This document shows, piece by piece, positions 27,140-36,698 of a stretch of DNA of 64,000 nt. The notes beneath the pieces are model-generated. The model searched no databases. It saw nothing but the letters and a program-made list of their open reading frames with translations, and had not been told where the DNA came from. Origin of the DNA: an uncultured Paracoccaceae bacterium (GTDB lineage: Bacteria > Pseudomonadota > Alphaproteobacteria > Rhodobacterales > Rhodobacteraceae). The DNA lies in NCBI GenBank assembly GCA_958439195.1, contig OY288161.1:1-64000 (forward strand), given 5' to 3'. A program made the position numbers and the translations under genes. The number at the start of each line of letters is the position of its first letter. The stretch's first letter is position 1.

Positions 27140-28371
27140 TTCACGGCCTCTTTTTCCTGAAGCGAACTGTCATCGGGACCAAGCGCCGCGCCCTTGCGAT
27201 CCGGGCTGCGCAAGCCTTGCCAAAGATCGAACAGCCCCCCAATCCCTTTTGGCGCAAACAATGTGACGGCAACAAAGGACAATCCCAACAGGACCAGCCA
27301 CCAGTCCACCCAGTTGATCGTGTAGAACCCAAGCGGGATCGACGGCGCGCGCCCGCCGGTGAACCAAGATGACAGAAGCGAGACAAAGGCCGCACCTATC
27401 ACCGCGCCATACAGCCGCCCCCGCCCGCCAATCGCCACCCAGACCGCCAGATAGATCGACGCGATTGGCGCCAATTCAGCCGGGTTGATGATCCCTGCCT
27501 GCGGATAATACAACGCCCCTGCAATGGCGGCGATCACCGCTGTCAGGGTAAACACAAACAACTTGTAGCCTTCGACCGAGTATCCCAGGAAACGCACCCG
27601 CTGTTCATCATCGCGGATGGCGCGGATCACAGATCCGAACTTTCCGGACACGACCCAAGTCAACAGAACATAGGCAAGGCCCAAGGCCACTGCCGATGCC
27701 CAGAAAAACCAGACCGACAGCGCATCCTGTGACACGTCGCCCAGCCCAGGCAGATTCTGCAAACCCGAAAGTCCGTTATTGCCCCGAAGGCCGGAATCGT
27801 TCTGGAACAGATACAGCGCAAGGGCGAGCGTCATCGCCTGCGTCAGAATGGACAGGTAAACCCCCGTGACACGGCTGCGAAAGGCCAGCCAGCCAAAGAC
27901 CAACGCCAACACCCCCGGCACCGCGACGACAAGCGCCATCTGCGCCCAGAAGGAATGCGCCAGCGCCCAGACAGGCGGAAAGTCGGACGCCCCCACCACC
28001 CCGAAAATCTGTGTGGCGATGCCCTGCCGCACCTCTTCGGGCGTTGCGGGAAGACCACCTTGGGCCAGGGCCGCCACAACAATCTCTTCCGTGCGGGCAT
28101 ACATCAGCCACATGCCCACCATGTAGCCGCCGATGGCAAAGAACGCCATGTGACCCAGGCTCAGGATGCCCGCATAGCCCCAGATCAGATCCATAGCGAG
28201 CGCGACAAGACACAGGCACAGTGTCTTTCCCAAGGTCTTAACGAAAGAGGTGGAGATGAAGGCCACGCCATAGGCCTCAGACAACAAGGTGACCACGATG
28301 GTAAAAACCGCAAGGATCAGCAGGAACCACAGCACGGCAGGGTTCTGGGCGATAAAGGAATGGCGCGTCAT
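27136..28371 (-). CDS. urtC: Urea ABC transporter permease UrtC
   Basis: A 411-residue LivM-type permease with about ten hydrophobic helices and the conserved DLIWGYAGILSLGHMAFFAIGGY stretch near residue 65. A longer loop between helices (about residues 90-130, with ARTEEIVVAALAQGGLPATPEEV) is typical of UrtC. It lies between urtB and urtD; 96 bases separate it from urtB. Confidence 0.94.
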   Translation of the reverse strand: MTRHSFIAQNPAVLWFLLILAVFTIVVTLLSEAYGVAFISTSFVKTLGKTLCLCLVALAMDLIWGYAGILSLGHMAFFAIGGYMVGMWLMYARTEEIVVAALAQGGLPATPEEVRQGIATQIFGVVGASDFPPVWALAHSFWAQMALVVAVPGVLALVFGWLAFRSRVTGVYLSILTQAMTLALALYLFQNDSGLRGNNGLSGLQNLPGLGDVSQDALSVWFFWASAVALGLAYVLLTWVVSGKFGSVIRAIRDDEQRVRFLGYSVEGYKLFVFTLTAVIAAIAGALYYPQAGIINPAELAPIASIYLAVWVAIGGRGRLYGAVIGAAFVSLLSSWFTGGRAPSIPLGFYTINWVDWWLVLLGLSFVAVTLFAPKGIGGLFDLWQGLRSPDRKGAALGPDDSSLQEKEAVK

Positions 28372-28467
28372 GGCAACCTCGCGCTGATGGGATTTGCGGG
28401 GCCAGCGGCTTCAAGCCCCAGCCCTGCCTGGAAAACTATGTCGGAGGGAAAATCGAGGATCATCACA

Positions 28468-30414
28468 TCAATCCCCCGCGGCCCGGCCCTTGAGGGCGAT
28501 GATCCCCCGTGGGCGGAACTGAATGAACAGGATGATGAACAGGATCATATAGGTTTGGGCGGCAAGGGTATTGGACGGGTTCAGCCATTCAATCCCCTTT
28601 TGCAGCGTCCCGATTAGGAACGCCCCGGCCAGCGTGCCCCAGATATTACCAACGCCACCGACCACCACCGTCATGAAACTTTGTACGATGTAGTCGGAGC
28701 CAAGTTCTGACGTGACCTTAGCAAACAATCCGATGGCCACCCCTGCGATCCCTGCAATGCCGGAACCAAGGCCAAAGGTCAGCATGTTGATCCGGTCGGG
28801 ATTTATGCCCATCGACGCCGCCATGCTGGGGTTTTGGGTCACAGCGCGCACCTCTAGGCCCAGCCGCGTCCGTTTCATCAGCCACAGGAAGAACAGCAGG
28901 AACATCATCGCCATGACAAAGATTGCAATCCGGATGTAGCTGATCGACAGAACGTCGTTAAAGGTCAGCGCCCCGTCCAGCCATGCGGGTGCCGTCAGCG
29001 GACGGGCCTGGGTTCCGAAGATGTTCTTGGCGATCTGCTGAAGGGCTATGGAAATGCCGAATGTGGCCAGCAGCGTTTCCAGCGGCCGCTTGTAAAGATG
29101 CCGTATCACCAGCCGTTCCATCGCCACACCGGCCGCGAAGGTCACAGCAAAGGCCAAAGGCAGCGCCACGATGATCGACAGGGTATAATTCGTGATGAAC
29201 AGTTGAACGACATAGCCGGTATAGGCGCCCATCATGATGAATTCGCCATGCGCCATGTTGATCACGCGCATCACGCCGAAGGTGATCGCAAGGCCAATGG
29301 CCGCCAGGAAATAAATCGACGCAAGCGATATTGCATCCAGCGCAAGATCGGCTGCCTGCATCGCACCCACGGTCAGGTCGATCCGGTCCATTGCGGCGCG
29401 TGCGGCAGTGGTCACTGCGGGGTCGGGTTCGGCATAAACCTCGGCAAAGCTATGGGCGGCGATTGCGGCGGCCGCCTCGGCATCGGTTGCAGCGGGTGGC
29501 ACGGCCCCGGCCGCCTCAAGCGCGGTGTAGGCACGGTCACGATTGGCCTGAATGCCAAGATCCGTCACAGGTATGCCAGCCACCGCACCATCGACAATGT
29601 GCGCCAGCAACGCCGCCCGTGCCTCATCAACCGTCAGCCGGGCCGGGGCCATTCCTGCACCGACCAACAGATCATAGGCTTCAACGTCCGAGATGTCCGT
29701 CCCCGGATCAAGCATGCGGGCAAGATTGGTGTTCGCGGGCAGGTCGCCCGCAAAGGCAATCTGCCGCGTGGCCAGAAGCGGGTTGATCGCGCCGCGGACA
29801 TCAAGGCCAAGTTCGGCACCGAACCCTTCGATCGCCGCAACGCGCTTGGCGCTATCGGGATCAAATCGCAGGGTAAGAAGTTGTTCCAGCCGGGTCTTTT
29901 GTGCCTTCAGCGCCGGGTCTGGTTCCGCCTCGATCGAGGCGCGCAAAGGTTCCAGATGCGCGGCTTCCGGGTCGCGTGCGATGGATTGCAGGGCGTCGGC
30001 GCGCTTGGCCGGATCAGGATCGGACAGTGTGAACTGCACCAAAGCCGTGGCAATCAACCCCCGCACCCCGGCATTCGGACGCAATTCCAACACGTCACCC
30101 TTGGCGGCGGTGCCGGCCTCTGCCCCTGTCAGGTCGCGCAGCTTCCAGCCATCTGCCCCAGCCTCGATCAGGAAAAACATTCCGTCGGATTTACGGATGC
30201 CCAGCCCTTTGTCGCCCCATGCCCCAAGGACCGTCGCTGCCAGCGGAACACCGCTTTCCGCCAGGGCTGCAATCACGGGCGCAATCTTGGCCCGTGTGGG
30301 TTTTTCAATAAGGTCGCGGTTTGTGTTCAGGATATCGGTTGCCGACTGATCCTGAGCCAGCCCCGGCAGAGCCATGAACAGGAATGCGGCAAGGGAAAGA
30401 ATGATACGGCGCAT
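28468..30414 (-). CDS. urtB: Urea ABC transporter permease UrtB with exported N-terminal domain
   Basis: This 648-residue protein begins with a signal peptide (MRRIILSLAAFLFMALPGLAQ), then a periplasmic alpha-helical, Ala-rich domain of about 330 residues, then a LivH-type permease of eight or so helices beginning near AISLASIYFLAAIGLAITFGVMR, with INMAHGEFIMMGAY. Such N-terminal extensions are known for UrtB. The ATG at 30414 gives an intact signal peptide; the TTG 21 bases upstream does not add a better start. It follows urtA after a strong hairpin. Confidence 0.92.
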   Translation of the reverse strand: MRRIILSLAAFLFMALPGLAQDQSATDILNTNRDLIEKPTRAKIAPVIAALAESGVPLAATVLGAWGDKGLGIRKSDGMFFLIEAGADGWKLRDLTGAEAGTAAKGDVLELRPNAGVRGLIATALVQFTLSDPDPAKRADALQSIARDPEAAHLEPLRASIEAEPDPALKAQKTRLEQLLTLRFDPDSAKRVAAIEGFGAELGLDVRGAINPLLATRQIAFAGDLPANTNLARMLDPGTDISDVEAYDLLVGAGMAPARLTVDEARAALLAHIVDGAVAGIPVTDLGIQANRDRAYTALEAAGAVPPAATDAEAAAAIAAHSFAEVYAEPDPAVTTAARAAMDRIDLTVGAMQAADLALDAISLASIYFLAAIGLAITFGVMRVINMAHGEFIMMGAYTGYVVQLFITNYTLSIIVALPLAFAVTFAAGVAMERLVIRHLYKRPLETLLATFGISIALQQIAKNIFGTQARPLTAPAWLDGALTFNDVLSISYIRIAIFVMAMMFLLFFLWLMKRTRLGLEVRAVTQNPSMAASMGINPDRINMLTFGLGSGIAGIAGVAIGLFAKVTSELGSDYIVQSFMTVVVGGVGNIWGTLAGAFLIGTLQKGIEWLNPSNTLAAQTYMILFIILFIQFRPRGIIALKGRAAGD

Positions 30415-30434
30415 GGGATCCCGCGGAACAGACA

Positions 30435-30459
30435 AGGGGGCCGGGACATCCGGCCCCCT
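30435..30459 (-). promoter_or_regulatory. Hairpin between urtA and urtB
   Basis: A perfect 10-bp stem (AGGGGGCCGG and its complement) with a 5-base loop, 15 bases after the urtA stop. On the transcript it is followed by TTGTCTGTT, only weakly T-rich, so partial termination or 3'-end protection is likely. This would keep the binding protein more abundant than the membrane parts. Confidence 0.65.
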
Positions 30460-30474
30460 GTTTTGTGGAACAAA

Positions 30475-31755
30475 TCAGTAGTTGGATTTGATCTGCACGC
30501 AGGTCTTGGTCTCAGAGTTGTACATACCGCAATCAAGCTCGGCCCAGTCAGATTCCAGCACAGCCGATTCCGGCAGGAAGTCGGTCCATGCATCGCCGGG
30601 AACCGGGTCGGTCTGGCTGATGATATCGAATTGACCGTCTGCCTGAATTTCGCCGATCAGAACCGGCTTTGTCAGGTGATGGTTCGGCAACATCTTGGCG
30701 ATGCCGCCCGTCAGGTTCGGCGTTTCCAGGCCATACATTGCCTCGCGCACGGCATCGACATCGGTTGTGCCAGCCTTTTCAACCGCTTGCACCCACATGT
30801 TAAAGCCGATCACGTGGGCCTCCATCGGGTCGTTGGTCACGCGCTCGGGGCCAGCAAAGGCCTTCCACTTTTCGATGAATGCCGCGTTCTCTGGGGTATC
30901 TGCCGACTGGAAATAATTCCAGGCCGCCAGATGGCCGACCAGGTTCGAGGTATCAAGACCCGACAGTTCCTCCTCGCCGACCGAAAAGGCCACGACGGGG
31001 ATTTCTTCCGCCGAGACGCCCGCCGCCGCCAGTTCCTTGTAAAATCCGATATTGGCGTCGCCGTTGATGGTGGAAATCACGCCAACCTTCTTGCCATCCG
31101 CGCCCAGCGCCACGACATCGGCCACAATCTTGGACCAATCGGAATGGCCGAACGGCGTATAGTTCACGAAGATGTCTTCCTTGGCGATCCCTTTGGACAC
31201 CAGGTAGGATTCAAGGATGTTGTTCGTGGTGCGCGGATAGACATAGTCGGTGCCGAGCAGGGCAAACTTTTCGACGCCCAGTTCTTCAAGGAAGTAATCC
31301 GTGGCAGGGATCGCCTGCTGGTTCGGCGCGGCCCCGGTGTAGAACACGTTCTTCGACGACTCTTCGCCCTCATACTGCACCGGGTAGAACAGCAGTCCAT
31401 TCAATTCCTCGATCACCGGCAGCACAGATTTGCGCGAAACGGATGTCCAGCAACCGAACATGACATCGACATTCGACACGGTCAGCAATTCGCGCGCCTT
31501 TTCGGCGAACAGCGGCCAATCCGATGCCGGATCAACGACGACCGCCTCAAGCTGTTTGCCCAGCAGGCCGCCCTTGGCGTTCTGTTCGGCGATCAGCATC
31601 AGCATCGTATCTTTCAATGTCGTTTCTGAAATCGCCATCGTGCCCGACAACGAATGCAGGACACCGACCTTGATCGTTTCCTCCTGCGCCAGTGCGGCCC
31701 CTGCGATGGCCATTCCCATCGCGCCGCCCAGCATCATCCCCTTGATCTTGTTCAT
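30475..31755 (-). CDS. urtA: Urea-binding periplasmic protein UrtA
   Basis: The substrate-binding protein of the urea importer, 426 residues, with signal peptide MNKIKGMMLGGAMGMAIAGAALA and mature start QEETIKVGVLHSLSGTMAISE, typical of UrtA/FmdD proteins. Other family segments are GLLGKQLEAVVVDPASDWPLF and NGLLFYPVQYEGEESS. GAGGA lies about 8 bases upstream of the ATG at 31755; the longer open frame upstream is not used. It heads urtABCDE and sits beside the urease genes, fitting urea import for hydrolysis. Confidence 0.96.
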   Translation of the reverse strand: MNKIKGMMLGGAMGMAIAGAALAQEETIKVGVLHSLSGTMAISETTLKDTMLMLIAEQNAKGGLLGKQLEAVVVDPASDWPLFAEKARELLTVSNVDVMFGCWTSVSRKSVLPVIEELNGLLFYPVQYEGEESSKNVFYTGAAPNQQAIPATDYFLEELGVEKFALLGTDYVYPRTTNNILESYLVSKGIAKEDIFVNYTPFGHSDWSKIVADVVALGADGKKVGVISTINGDANIGFYKELAAAGVSAEEIPVVAFSVGEEELSGLDTSNLVGHLAAWNYFQSADTPENAAFIEKWKAFAGPERVTNDPMEAHVIGFNMWVQAVEKAGTTDVDAVREAMYGLETPNLTGGIAKMLPNHHLTKPVLIGEIQADGQFDIISQTDPVPGDAWTDFLPESAVLESDWAELDCGMYNSETKTCVQIKSNY

Positions 31756-32160
31756 TAGGTAATCCTCTTTCGAGGCCGCCCGAAGCCTTCCCTTCCCTTT
31801 GTGGGCCGGGGTCACTATCTTCGAGAGGCAACTCAGGTTGCACCCCGTGCGGCGGGGGCGGACTTCCACATCGAAACCCCTGCCGCACATCTGTTCTTTC
31901 GCGGGCCGCCGAGGACGCCGCAAGCAACAGGAAATCGCCTTCGCCGCGCTGCGGCAACGCGCGACCACTGGCTGCCGGGACACCGCACCTGAAAGCCGGG
32001 ATTTCCGCCCAATCCCTTTGCATCCCCGCCCAGAACGCTGCATTTATGGGCGTTCACAAAGTTGCGACTGCGCGACTCAGGCCGCTTATGGGCAGCGATG
32101 TGTCGGAAATGCGGTGGGTGGGCGTGGCCCTGCTGCCCAGCACGGCACGGGCCAACGCTG
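31756..32160. other. 405-base non-coding region between urtA and ureG
   Basis: No gene could be supported here. It must hold the urtA promoter. A small palindrome GCAAC-TCAG-GTTGC at 31828-31841, 73 bases upstream of the urtA ATG, is the only clear symmetric element. A convincing sigma-54 promoter or NtrC site was not found. Confidence 0.5.
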
Positions 32161-32781
32161 TCATGCCGTCAAACGCAGCCCGCCTTCGCGTTCAAGAAAG
32201 GCCACAACCTCATCTGTCCCCACCCCCTGCCGCAATCGCGCCATCACGTAGGGGCGGCTGCCCCGCGCGCGCTGGGTGTCTGCCTCCAAAAGCGCGATGT
32301 CGACGCCGACATAGGGGGCAAGGTCAGTCTTGTTCACGACCAGCAGGTCAGACCGGGTCACTCCCGGCCCACGTTTGCGGGGGATGTCCTGCCCGGCGGC
32401 CGTGTCGATCACATAGATGGTGATGTCGGCCAGTTCCGGGCTGTAGGTTGCGGCAAGGTTGTCTCCGCCGCTTTCGATCAGGATCAGATCAAGGTCGGGA
32501 AAAGCCCCGCGCAGATCGGCCACCGCCGCCAGATTGATGCTGGCATCCTCGCGGATCGCGGTATGCGGGCAGCCACCGGTTTCCACACCCCTGATGCGTT
32601 CCACCGGCAAAACCTGCGCGCGCATCAGGTATTCGGCATCCTCACGGGTATAGATGTCATTGGTGATGACCGCCATGGAACAGCGGCCCGCCAAGGCACG
32701 GCAAAGTTGTTCGGTCAATGTGGTCTTTCCCACACCAACAGGGCCGCCGATGCCCACCCGCAAAGGTCCGTGTCCGGTCAT
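32161..32781 (-). CDS. ureG: Urease accessory GTPase UreG
   Basis: UreG drives GTP-dependent nickel insertion into urease. The 206-residue protein has the P-loop GGPVGVGKTTL (about residues 12-22), the metal-binding CPH motif (GGCPHTAIRED), and the G4 motif VNKTDLAP. Its start overlaps the ureF stop by 4 bases. Confidence 0.97.
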   Translation of the reverse strand: MTGHGPLRVGIGGPVGVGKTTLTEQLCRALAGRCSMAVITNDIYTREDAEYLMRAQVLPVERIRGVETGGCPHTAIREDASINLAAVADLRGAFPDLDLILIESGGDNLAATYSPELADITIYVIDTAAGQDIPRKRGPGVTRSDLLVVNKTDLAPYVGVDIALLEADTQRARGSRPYVMARLRQGVGTDEVVAFLEREGGLRLTA

Positions 32782-33416
32782 GTCTTGAAGATCCTTACAT
32801 CCATGATTTCGTGCCGCATGGCGGCAAGGTCAGCCCCAAAGGCCGCGGTTTCAATATCGTCCACCCCCTGCCCTGCGGCAGCATCGGCAAGCGACTGGAT
32901 CATCGGATGCAGCGCCGCCAGCGCCGCCTGCCCTTCATTCTGGCCCAAGGGCACAAAGCGCACCGCAACAGACACCAGATTGGACGCGAAAGCATGCAGG
33001 TAAAGCGCGATAACCTGCGTCTTGTCCAATTCCAACGTCTGCGCCGCCGCGCCAAACGCCACCGGCAGGGGTCGCGCCACACAATCACGGCCTGTCAACG
33101 CGGCAATGGCGCGGGCAAAGGCGGCGCCTTGTTCCGACGTTTCTCGCAGGCGCTCGGCCGAAGGTTGCAACGCCACCGCCAGCGCCGCAAGCGCGGTGTG
33201 ATCGGCATCCGGTTCCAGCGCCGCAGACAGCAGGATTGCATCCTGACGCCCGGCCCCAAACCGCAGCACATCACCCAGCCATTCCACCAGATCACTGCCA
33301 GAGGCGATGATGCCGTCGCTGATCACCTGCTCCATCCCATGCGAATAGGCAAAGCCACCCGTCGGAAAGGCGGGCGACAGCCATTGCACAAGGGTCATGA
33401 TCCCCGCAGATGTCAT
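32778..33416 (-). CDS. ureF: Urease accessory protein UreF
   Basis: An all-helical 212-residue protein that, with UreD and UreG, forms the urease activation complex. The N-terminal LVQWLSPAFPTGGFAYSHGMEQ is the family hallmark and RDCVARPLPVAFGAAAQ is also typical. Start and stop overlap ureE and ureG by 4 bases each. Confidence 0.95.
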   Translation of the reverse strand: MTSAGIMTLVQWLSPAFPTGGFAYSHGMEQVISDGIIASGSDLVEWLGDVLRFGAGRQDAILLSAALEPDADHTALAALAVALQPSAERLRETSEQGAAFARAIAALTGRDCVARPLPVAFGAAAQTLELDKTQVIALYLHAFASNLVSVAVRFVPLGQNEGQAALAALHPMIQSLADAAAGQGVDDIETAAFGADLAAMRHEIMDVRIFKT

Positions 33417-33988
33417 TCGTCGGGCAAATCCGGCTCTTCGGCATCCACCCGGTGCGAGGCGTGATGCTGGACCTGCACCGCCCCATGAGAATGGGCCAGC
33501 GTAAAGACATGCGGCACATGGCCATGTGCGTGACCGTGGTCATGCCCCATCGTCCGGCCGTGGCCATAGGCCCCGCCTTCGGGCGTAAAGGGTTCCATTG
33601 CATGGGTCACCGTGGCCCCAAGCTGCACCAGCATCGCCTTCAGCACATGGTCATCACGAATGACCAAGCGGTCATCTTCAATCTGGCAGGGCGTGTGTCG
33701 GTTGCCGATATGCCAGGCCAGACGGGGCAAATCGCCCTGAACGATCAGAACCGGCTCTGCCGCCGCGACAATCTCGATCAGCCGCCCATCCATCAGTTCA
33801 AAGCAATCGCCCGCTTCGGTGCTGACTGTTTCAGGCAGGTCGATCATCACGCCGCGATCCGCCGCTGTCATCAGCCGTTTGCGTCGCAGAAAGCGTTCGT
33901 CATAGCCAAGGACGACATGATCCACCGGCTTGCGCACGCCCACGGCCGAGCGGCGGATCAAGGCGTGGGCAAGGGGATAGTCGGCCAT
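33413..33988 (-). CDS. ureE: Urease accessory nickel chaperone UreE
   Basis: A 191-residue nickel metallochaperone: peptide-binding N-domain (to about residue 70), metal-binding middle domain with GNRHTPCQIEDDRLVIRDDHVL, and a His-rich tail (GHDHGHAHGHVPH and AHSHG) that can bind several nickel ions. The ATG at 33988 is used; the frame extends 48 bases further upstream without better support. It is the first gene of ureEFG and is divergent from the small gene at 34110. Confidence 0.93.
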   Translation of the reverse strand: MADYPLAHALIRRSAVGVRKPVDHVVLGYDERFLRRKRLMTAADRGVMIDLPETVSTEAGDCFELMDGRLIEIVAAAEPVLIVQGDLPRLAWHIGNRHTPCQIEDDRLVIRDDHVLKAMLVQLGATVTHAMEPFTPEGGAYGHGRTMGHDHGHAHGHVPHVFTLAHSHGAVQVQHHASHRVDAEEPDLPDE

Positions 33989-34109
33989 TGATGATTGGTC
34001 CCTGTTTCGTTCCGTTGGTCTGCCAGAGTTTATCACCTGGAACCGGCAGCGTCGTCACCGCTTGTTAATGTGTGGCTGCCAAACTTTTCGGGCAATCCGG
34101 GAGAATACC

Positions 34110-34430
34110 ATGCATCACTTGTCCGCCATTGACGAGCTTGCCGAAATCCGGGCCGAAATCGCCCGGCTGAAACACCGCGAAGCGGCCTTGCGCAAGCAGA
34201 TCATCGCCTCTCCTCCCGGCGGTCGCACCGGCCGCTGGCATGGGGTAGCGGTGACGGATCATCTGATCCGGTCTTTCGATCCCGCGCTTTTGCCGCGAAC
34301 CATCCGCGATGATCCGGCCTATTGGCGCGAACATGTGCAAACCCGAATCCACATCCATGCGATACAGCCACGCTGCGCCCGACCGGGATGGCCGATACGG
34401 CGTGGCGACGGTGGGGCCGCGCTGCATTGA
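34110..34430 (+). CDS. Small helical protein of unknown function, opposite to the urease genes
   Basis: A 106-residue ORF with GGGAGA 8-13 bases before the ATG. The first half, HLSAIDELAEIRAEIARLKHREAALRKQI, is a likely coiled coil; then comes GRTGRWHGVAVTDHLIRSFDPALLPRTIRDDPAYWREHV, which looks conserved and protein-like. The last about 27 residues are Arg/Pro-rich and of unconvincing composition, so the natural stop may have been lost. It lies on the plus strand between ureC and ureE, head-to-head with ureE across 121 bases and tail-to-tail with ureC. I do not recognise its function. Confidence 0.6.
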   Translation: MHHLSAIDELAEIRAEIARLKHREAALRKQIIASPPGGRTGRWHGVAVTDHLIRSFDPALLPRTIRDDPAYWREHVQTRIHIHAIQPRCARPGWPIRRGDGGAALH

Positions 34431-34504
34431 TCCGCACGTCGTGGGCAATGTCCGGCGCGTCGCCCGGATGCCATGTGCCAGCATCATCTGGTGCTGCCGC
34501 CGCA

Positions 34505-36247
34505 TCAGAACAGGAAATAGCGTTGCGCCAAGGGCAATTCCCGTGCGGGTTCGCACGTCAATAACACGCCATCGGCACGCACCTCATAGGTTTCGGGGTC
34601 AACCTCGATATGCGGCGTGGCATCATTCAGACGCATGTCGCGCTTGCCGATGCCGCGGCAGCCTTCTACCGCAAGGGTTTCCTTGGCCAGCCCGTATTGC
34701 CCCCTGACATCGGCCTCCTCCCCCGCCTGGCTTACGAAGACCACGGCGTTGCGTTCGACACTGCGGCCAAAGGCCCCGAACATCGGCCGCGTGTGCACCG
34801 GTTGCGGTGTCGGGATGGATGCGTTGGGATCGCCCATCTGTGCCACGACGATGCAGCCACCGATCAGCACCATTTCCGGTTTTGCACCGAAAAACGCCGG
34901 CGACCACAACACAAGATCCGCGCGCTTGCCCATTTCCACACTGCCGATATGGCGCGACAGCCCATGCGCCACGGCAGGGTTGATCGTATATTTTGCGATA
35001 TAGCGACGGACGCGCAGATTGTCGTTCTCGCCCTGCTCCCCCTCCAGCCTCCCACGCTGCACCTTCATCTTGTGGGCCGTCTGCCAGGTTCGGGTGATCA
35101 CCTCGCCCACCCGACCCATCGCCTGACTGTCGGACGAAATCACCGAAAACGCCCCCAGATCGTGCAGGATATCCTCGGCTGCGATGGTTTCGCGGCGGAT
35201 GCGGCTTTCGGCAAAGGCGACGTCTTCGGGCACCTTACGATCCAGATGGTGACAAACCATCAGCATGTCGAGGTGTTCTTCGATCGTGTTCACCGTGTAG
35301 GGCATGGTCGGGTTGGTGGAACTGGGCAGCACATTCTGGCTGCTGACGACCTTGATGATGTCCGGCGCATGGCCGCCGCCCGCGCCTTCGGTATGAAAGG
35401 CGTGGATGGTGCGCCCCCGGATGGCCGCAAGGGTGTTTTCCACAAAACCGGATTCGTTCAGCGTATCGGTGTGAATCATCACCTGCACATCCATCGCATC
35501 GGCCACGGTCAGGCAACAATCGATGGCAGCGGGCGTCGTTCCCCAATCCTCGTGCAGCTTCAATGCGCAGGCCCCGGCGCGGACCTGTTCCTCCAACGCG
35601 GCGGAAAGCGAGGCGTTGCCCTTGCCAGCAAAGGCCAGGTTCATGGGAAAGGCATCTGCAGCCTGCATCATCCGCGCGATGTGCCACGGCCCCGGCGTGC
35701 AGGTGGTGGCCAGCGTGCCATGCGCAGGCCCCGTGCCGCCCCCCAGCATCGTGGTAATGCCGGAATGCAAGGCATCGTCGATCTGCTGGGGCGCGATGAA
35801 ATGGATATGGGCATCCATTGCCCCCGCCGTCAGGATACGCCCTTCACCGGCGATGATTTCGGTCCCCGGACCGATGATCACATCGACGCCGGGCTGCGTG
35901 TCGGGATTGCCCGCCTTACCGATCCGGGCAATCCGGCCGTCCCGTAGCCCGACATCAGCCTTGTAGATGCCGGTCCAGTCAACGATCAGCGCGTTGGTGA
36001 TGACCGTATCCATCGCCCCGCCCGCACGGGTGATCTGGCTTTGCCCCATCCCGTCACGGATCACCTTGCCGCCGCCGAACTTTACCTCTTCACCATAGCG
36101 CAAGGCGTTGGCGCCTTGGGATGATCGCTCGGCGATCAGGTCACGTTCCACCTCGATGATCAGGTCGGTATCGCCGAGGCGCACCTTGTCGCCCACGGTC
36201 GGGCCATACATGTCGGCATAGGCGGCGCGGCTTATGGCAAAGGGCAT
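34505..36247 (-). CDS. ureC: Urease alpha subunit UreC
   Basis: The catalytic subunit hydrolysing urea to ammonia and carbamate at a di-nickel centre. All active-site residues are visible at a constant offset of 13 from the Klebsiella enzyme: His147, His149, carbamylated Lys230 (CALKLHEDWG), His259, His285, Cys332-His333 of the flap (VCHHLDRK) and Asp373. The protein has 580 residues, a normal length. It is the last gene of the ureD-to-ureC block; ureEFG follow beyond a gene on the other strand. Confidence 0.98.
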   Translation of the reverse strand: MPFAISRAAYADMYGPTVGDKVRLGDTDLIIEVERDLIAERSSQGANALRYGEEVKFGGGKVIRDGMGQSQITRAGGAMDTVITNALIVDWTGIYKADVGLRDGRIARIGKAGNPDTQPGVDVIIGPGTEIIAGEGRILTAGAMDAHIHFIAPQQIDDALHSGITTMLGGGTGPAHGTLATTCTPGPWHIARMMQAADAFPMNLAFAGKGNASLSAALEEQVRAGACALKLHEDWGTTPAAIDCCLTVADAMDVQVMIHTDTLNESGFVENTLAAIRGRTIHAFHTEGAGGGHAPDIIKVVSSQNVLPSSTNPTMPYTVNTIEEHLDMLMVCHHLDRKVPEDVAFAESRIRRETIAAEDILHDLGAFSVISSDSQAMGRVGEVITRTWQTAHKMKVQRGRLEGEQGENDNLRVRRYIAKYTINPAVAHGLSRHIGSVEMGKRADLVLWSPAFFGAKPEMVLIGGCIVVAQMGDPNASIPTPQPVHTRPMFGAFGRSVERNAVVFVSQAGEEADVRGQYGLAKETLAVEGCRGIGKRDMRLNDATPHIEVDPETYEVRADGVLLTCEPARELPLAQRYFLF

Positions 36248-36278
36248 CGGATCACTCCTGCAATCGGGTCACTGGATT

Positions 36279-36698
36279 TCATATGCCGCCCGGCTGTTCA
36301 CCGACCCTGAACCGGTCATCCACAGGCACCTGCAGCGCGGTCGCCAGCGCGTTGGTCTGGGCGGCCATGGCGATCACCGCCAGAAGTTCACCATGTTGCG
36401 CATCGGTCATGCCTTTGGCGCGGGCTGCTGCGGTGTGGGAATGGATGCAGTAACTGCATCCATTGGTGACCGACACCGCCACATAAATCATCTCCTTCAC
36501 CAGCGGGTCGATGTGACCCGGCCCCATCACCGCTTGCAACCTGTCCCAGGTCGCGCGCAACAAGGCCGGGTCAGAAGCAAGCGCCCGCCAGAAATTGTTC
36601 ACATAATCCGTGTTCCGCTTGTCCCGGATGTCATCGAACACGGCGAGGGCCTCTGCCCCCGCCGCTACGTCCGAAAGGATCGGCGCGACCGCCATCAA
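36279..36698 (-). CDS. Carboxymuconolactone decarboxylase/AhpD-like protein
   Basis: A 139-residue all-helical protein with the AhpD-type motif NGCSYCIHSHTAAARAKGMT (two cysteines three apart and a His, about residues 78-97). Relatives act as peroxidase-linked thiol proteins or decarboxylases; the substrate here is unknown. It overlaps the cyclase-family gene upstream by 4 bases and sits 31 bases before ureC, inside the urease operon. There is no known need for such a protein in urea hydrolysis. Confidence 0.85.
   Translation of the reverse strand: MMAVAPILSDVAAGAEALAVFDDIRDKRNTDYVNNFWRALASDPALLRATWDRLQAVMGPGHIDPLVKEMIYVAVSVTNGCSYCIHSHTAAARAKGMTDAQHGELLAVIAMAAQTNALATALQVPVDDRFRVGEQPGGI

Noticed and set aside
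29098..31629. 843-codon open frame on the plus strand
   Set aside because: It is the antisense of urtB and urtA, has no recognisable domains and shows low-complexity GC-rich composition.
32017..32033. Sigma-54-like promoter upstream of urtA (GG and GC elements on the minus strand)
   Set aside because: The GG and GC pairs are 8 bases apart rather than 10, and the flanking consensus is poor.
34357..34504. Second small plus-strand ORF (MRYSHAAPDRDG...) after the gene at 34110
   Set aside because: It overlaps the end of the first ORF, runs antisense into ureC and has no ribosome-binding site.
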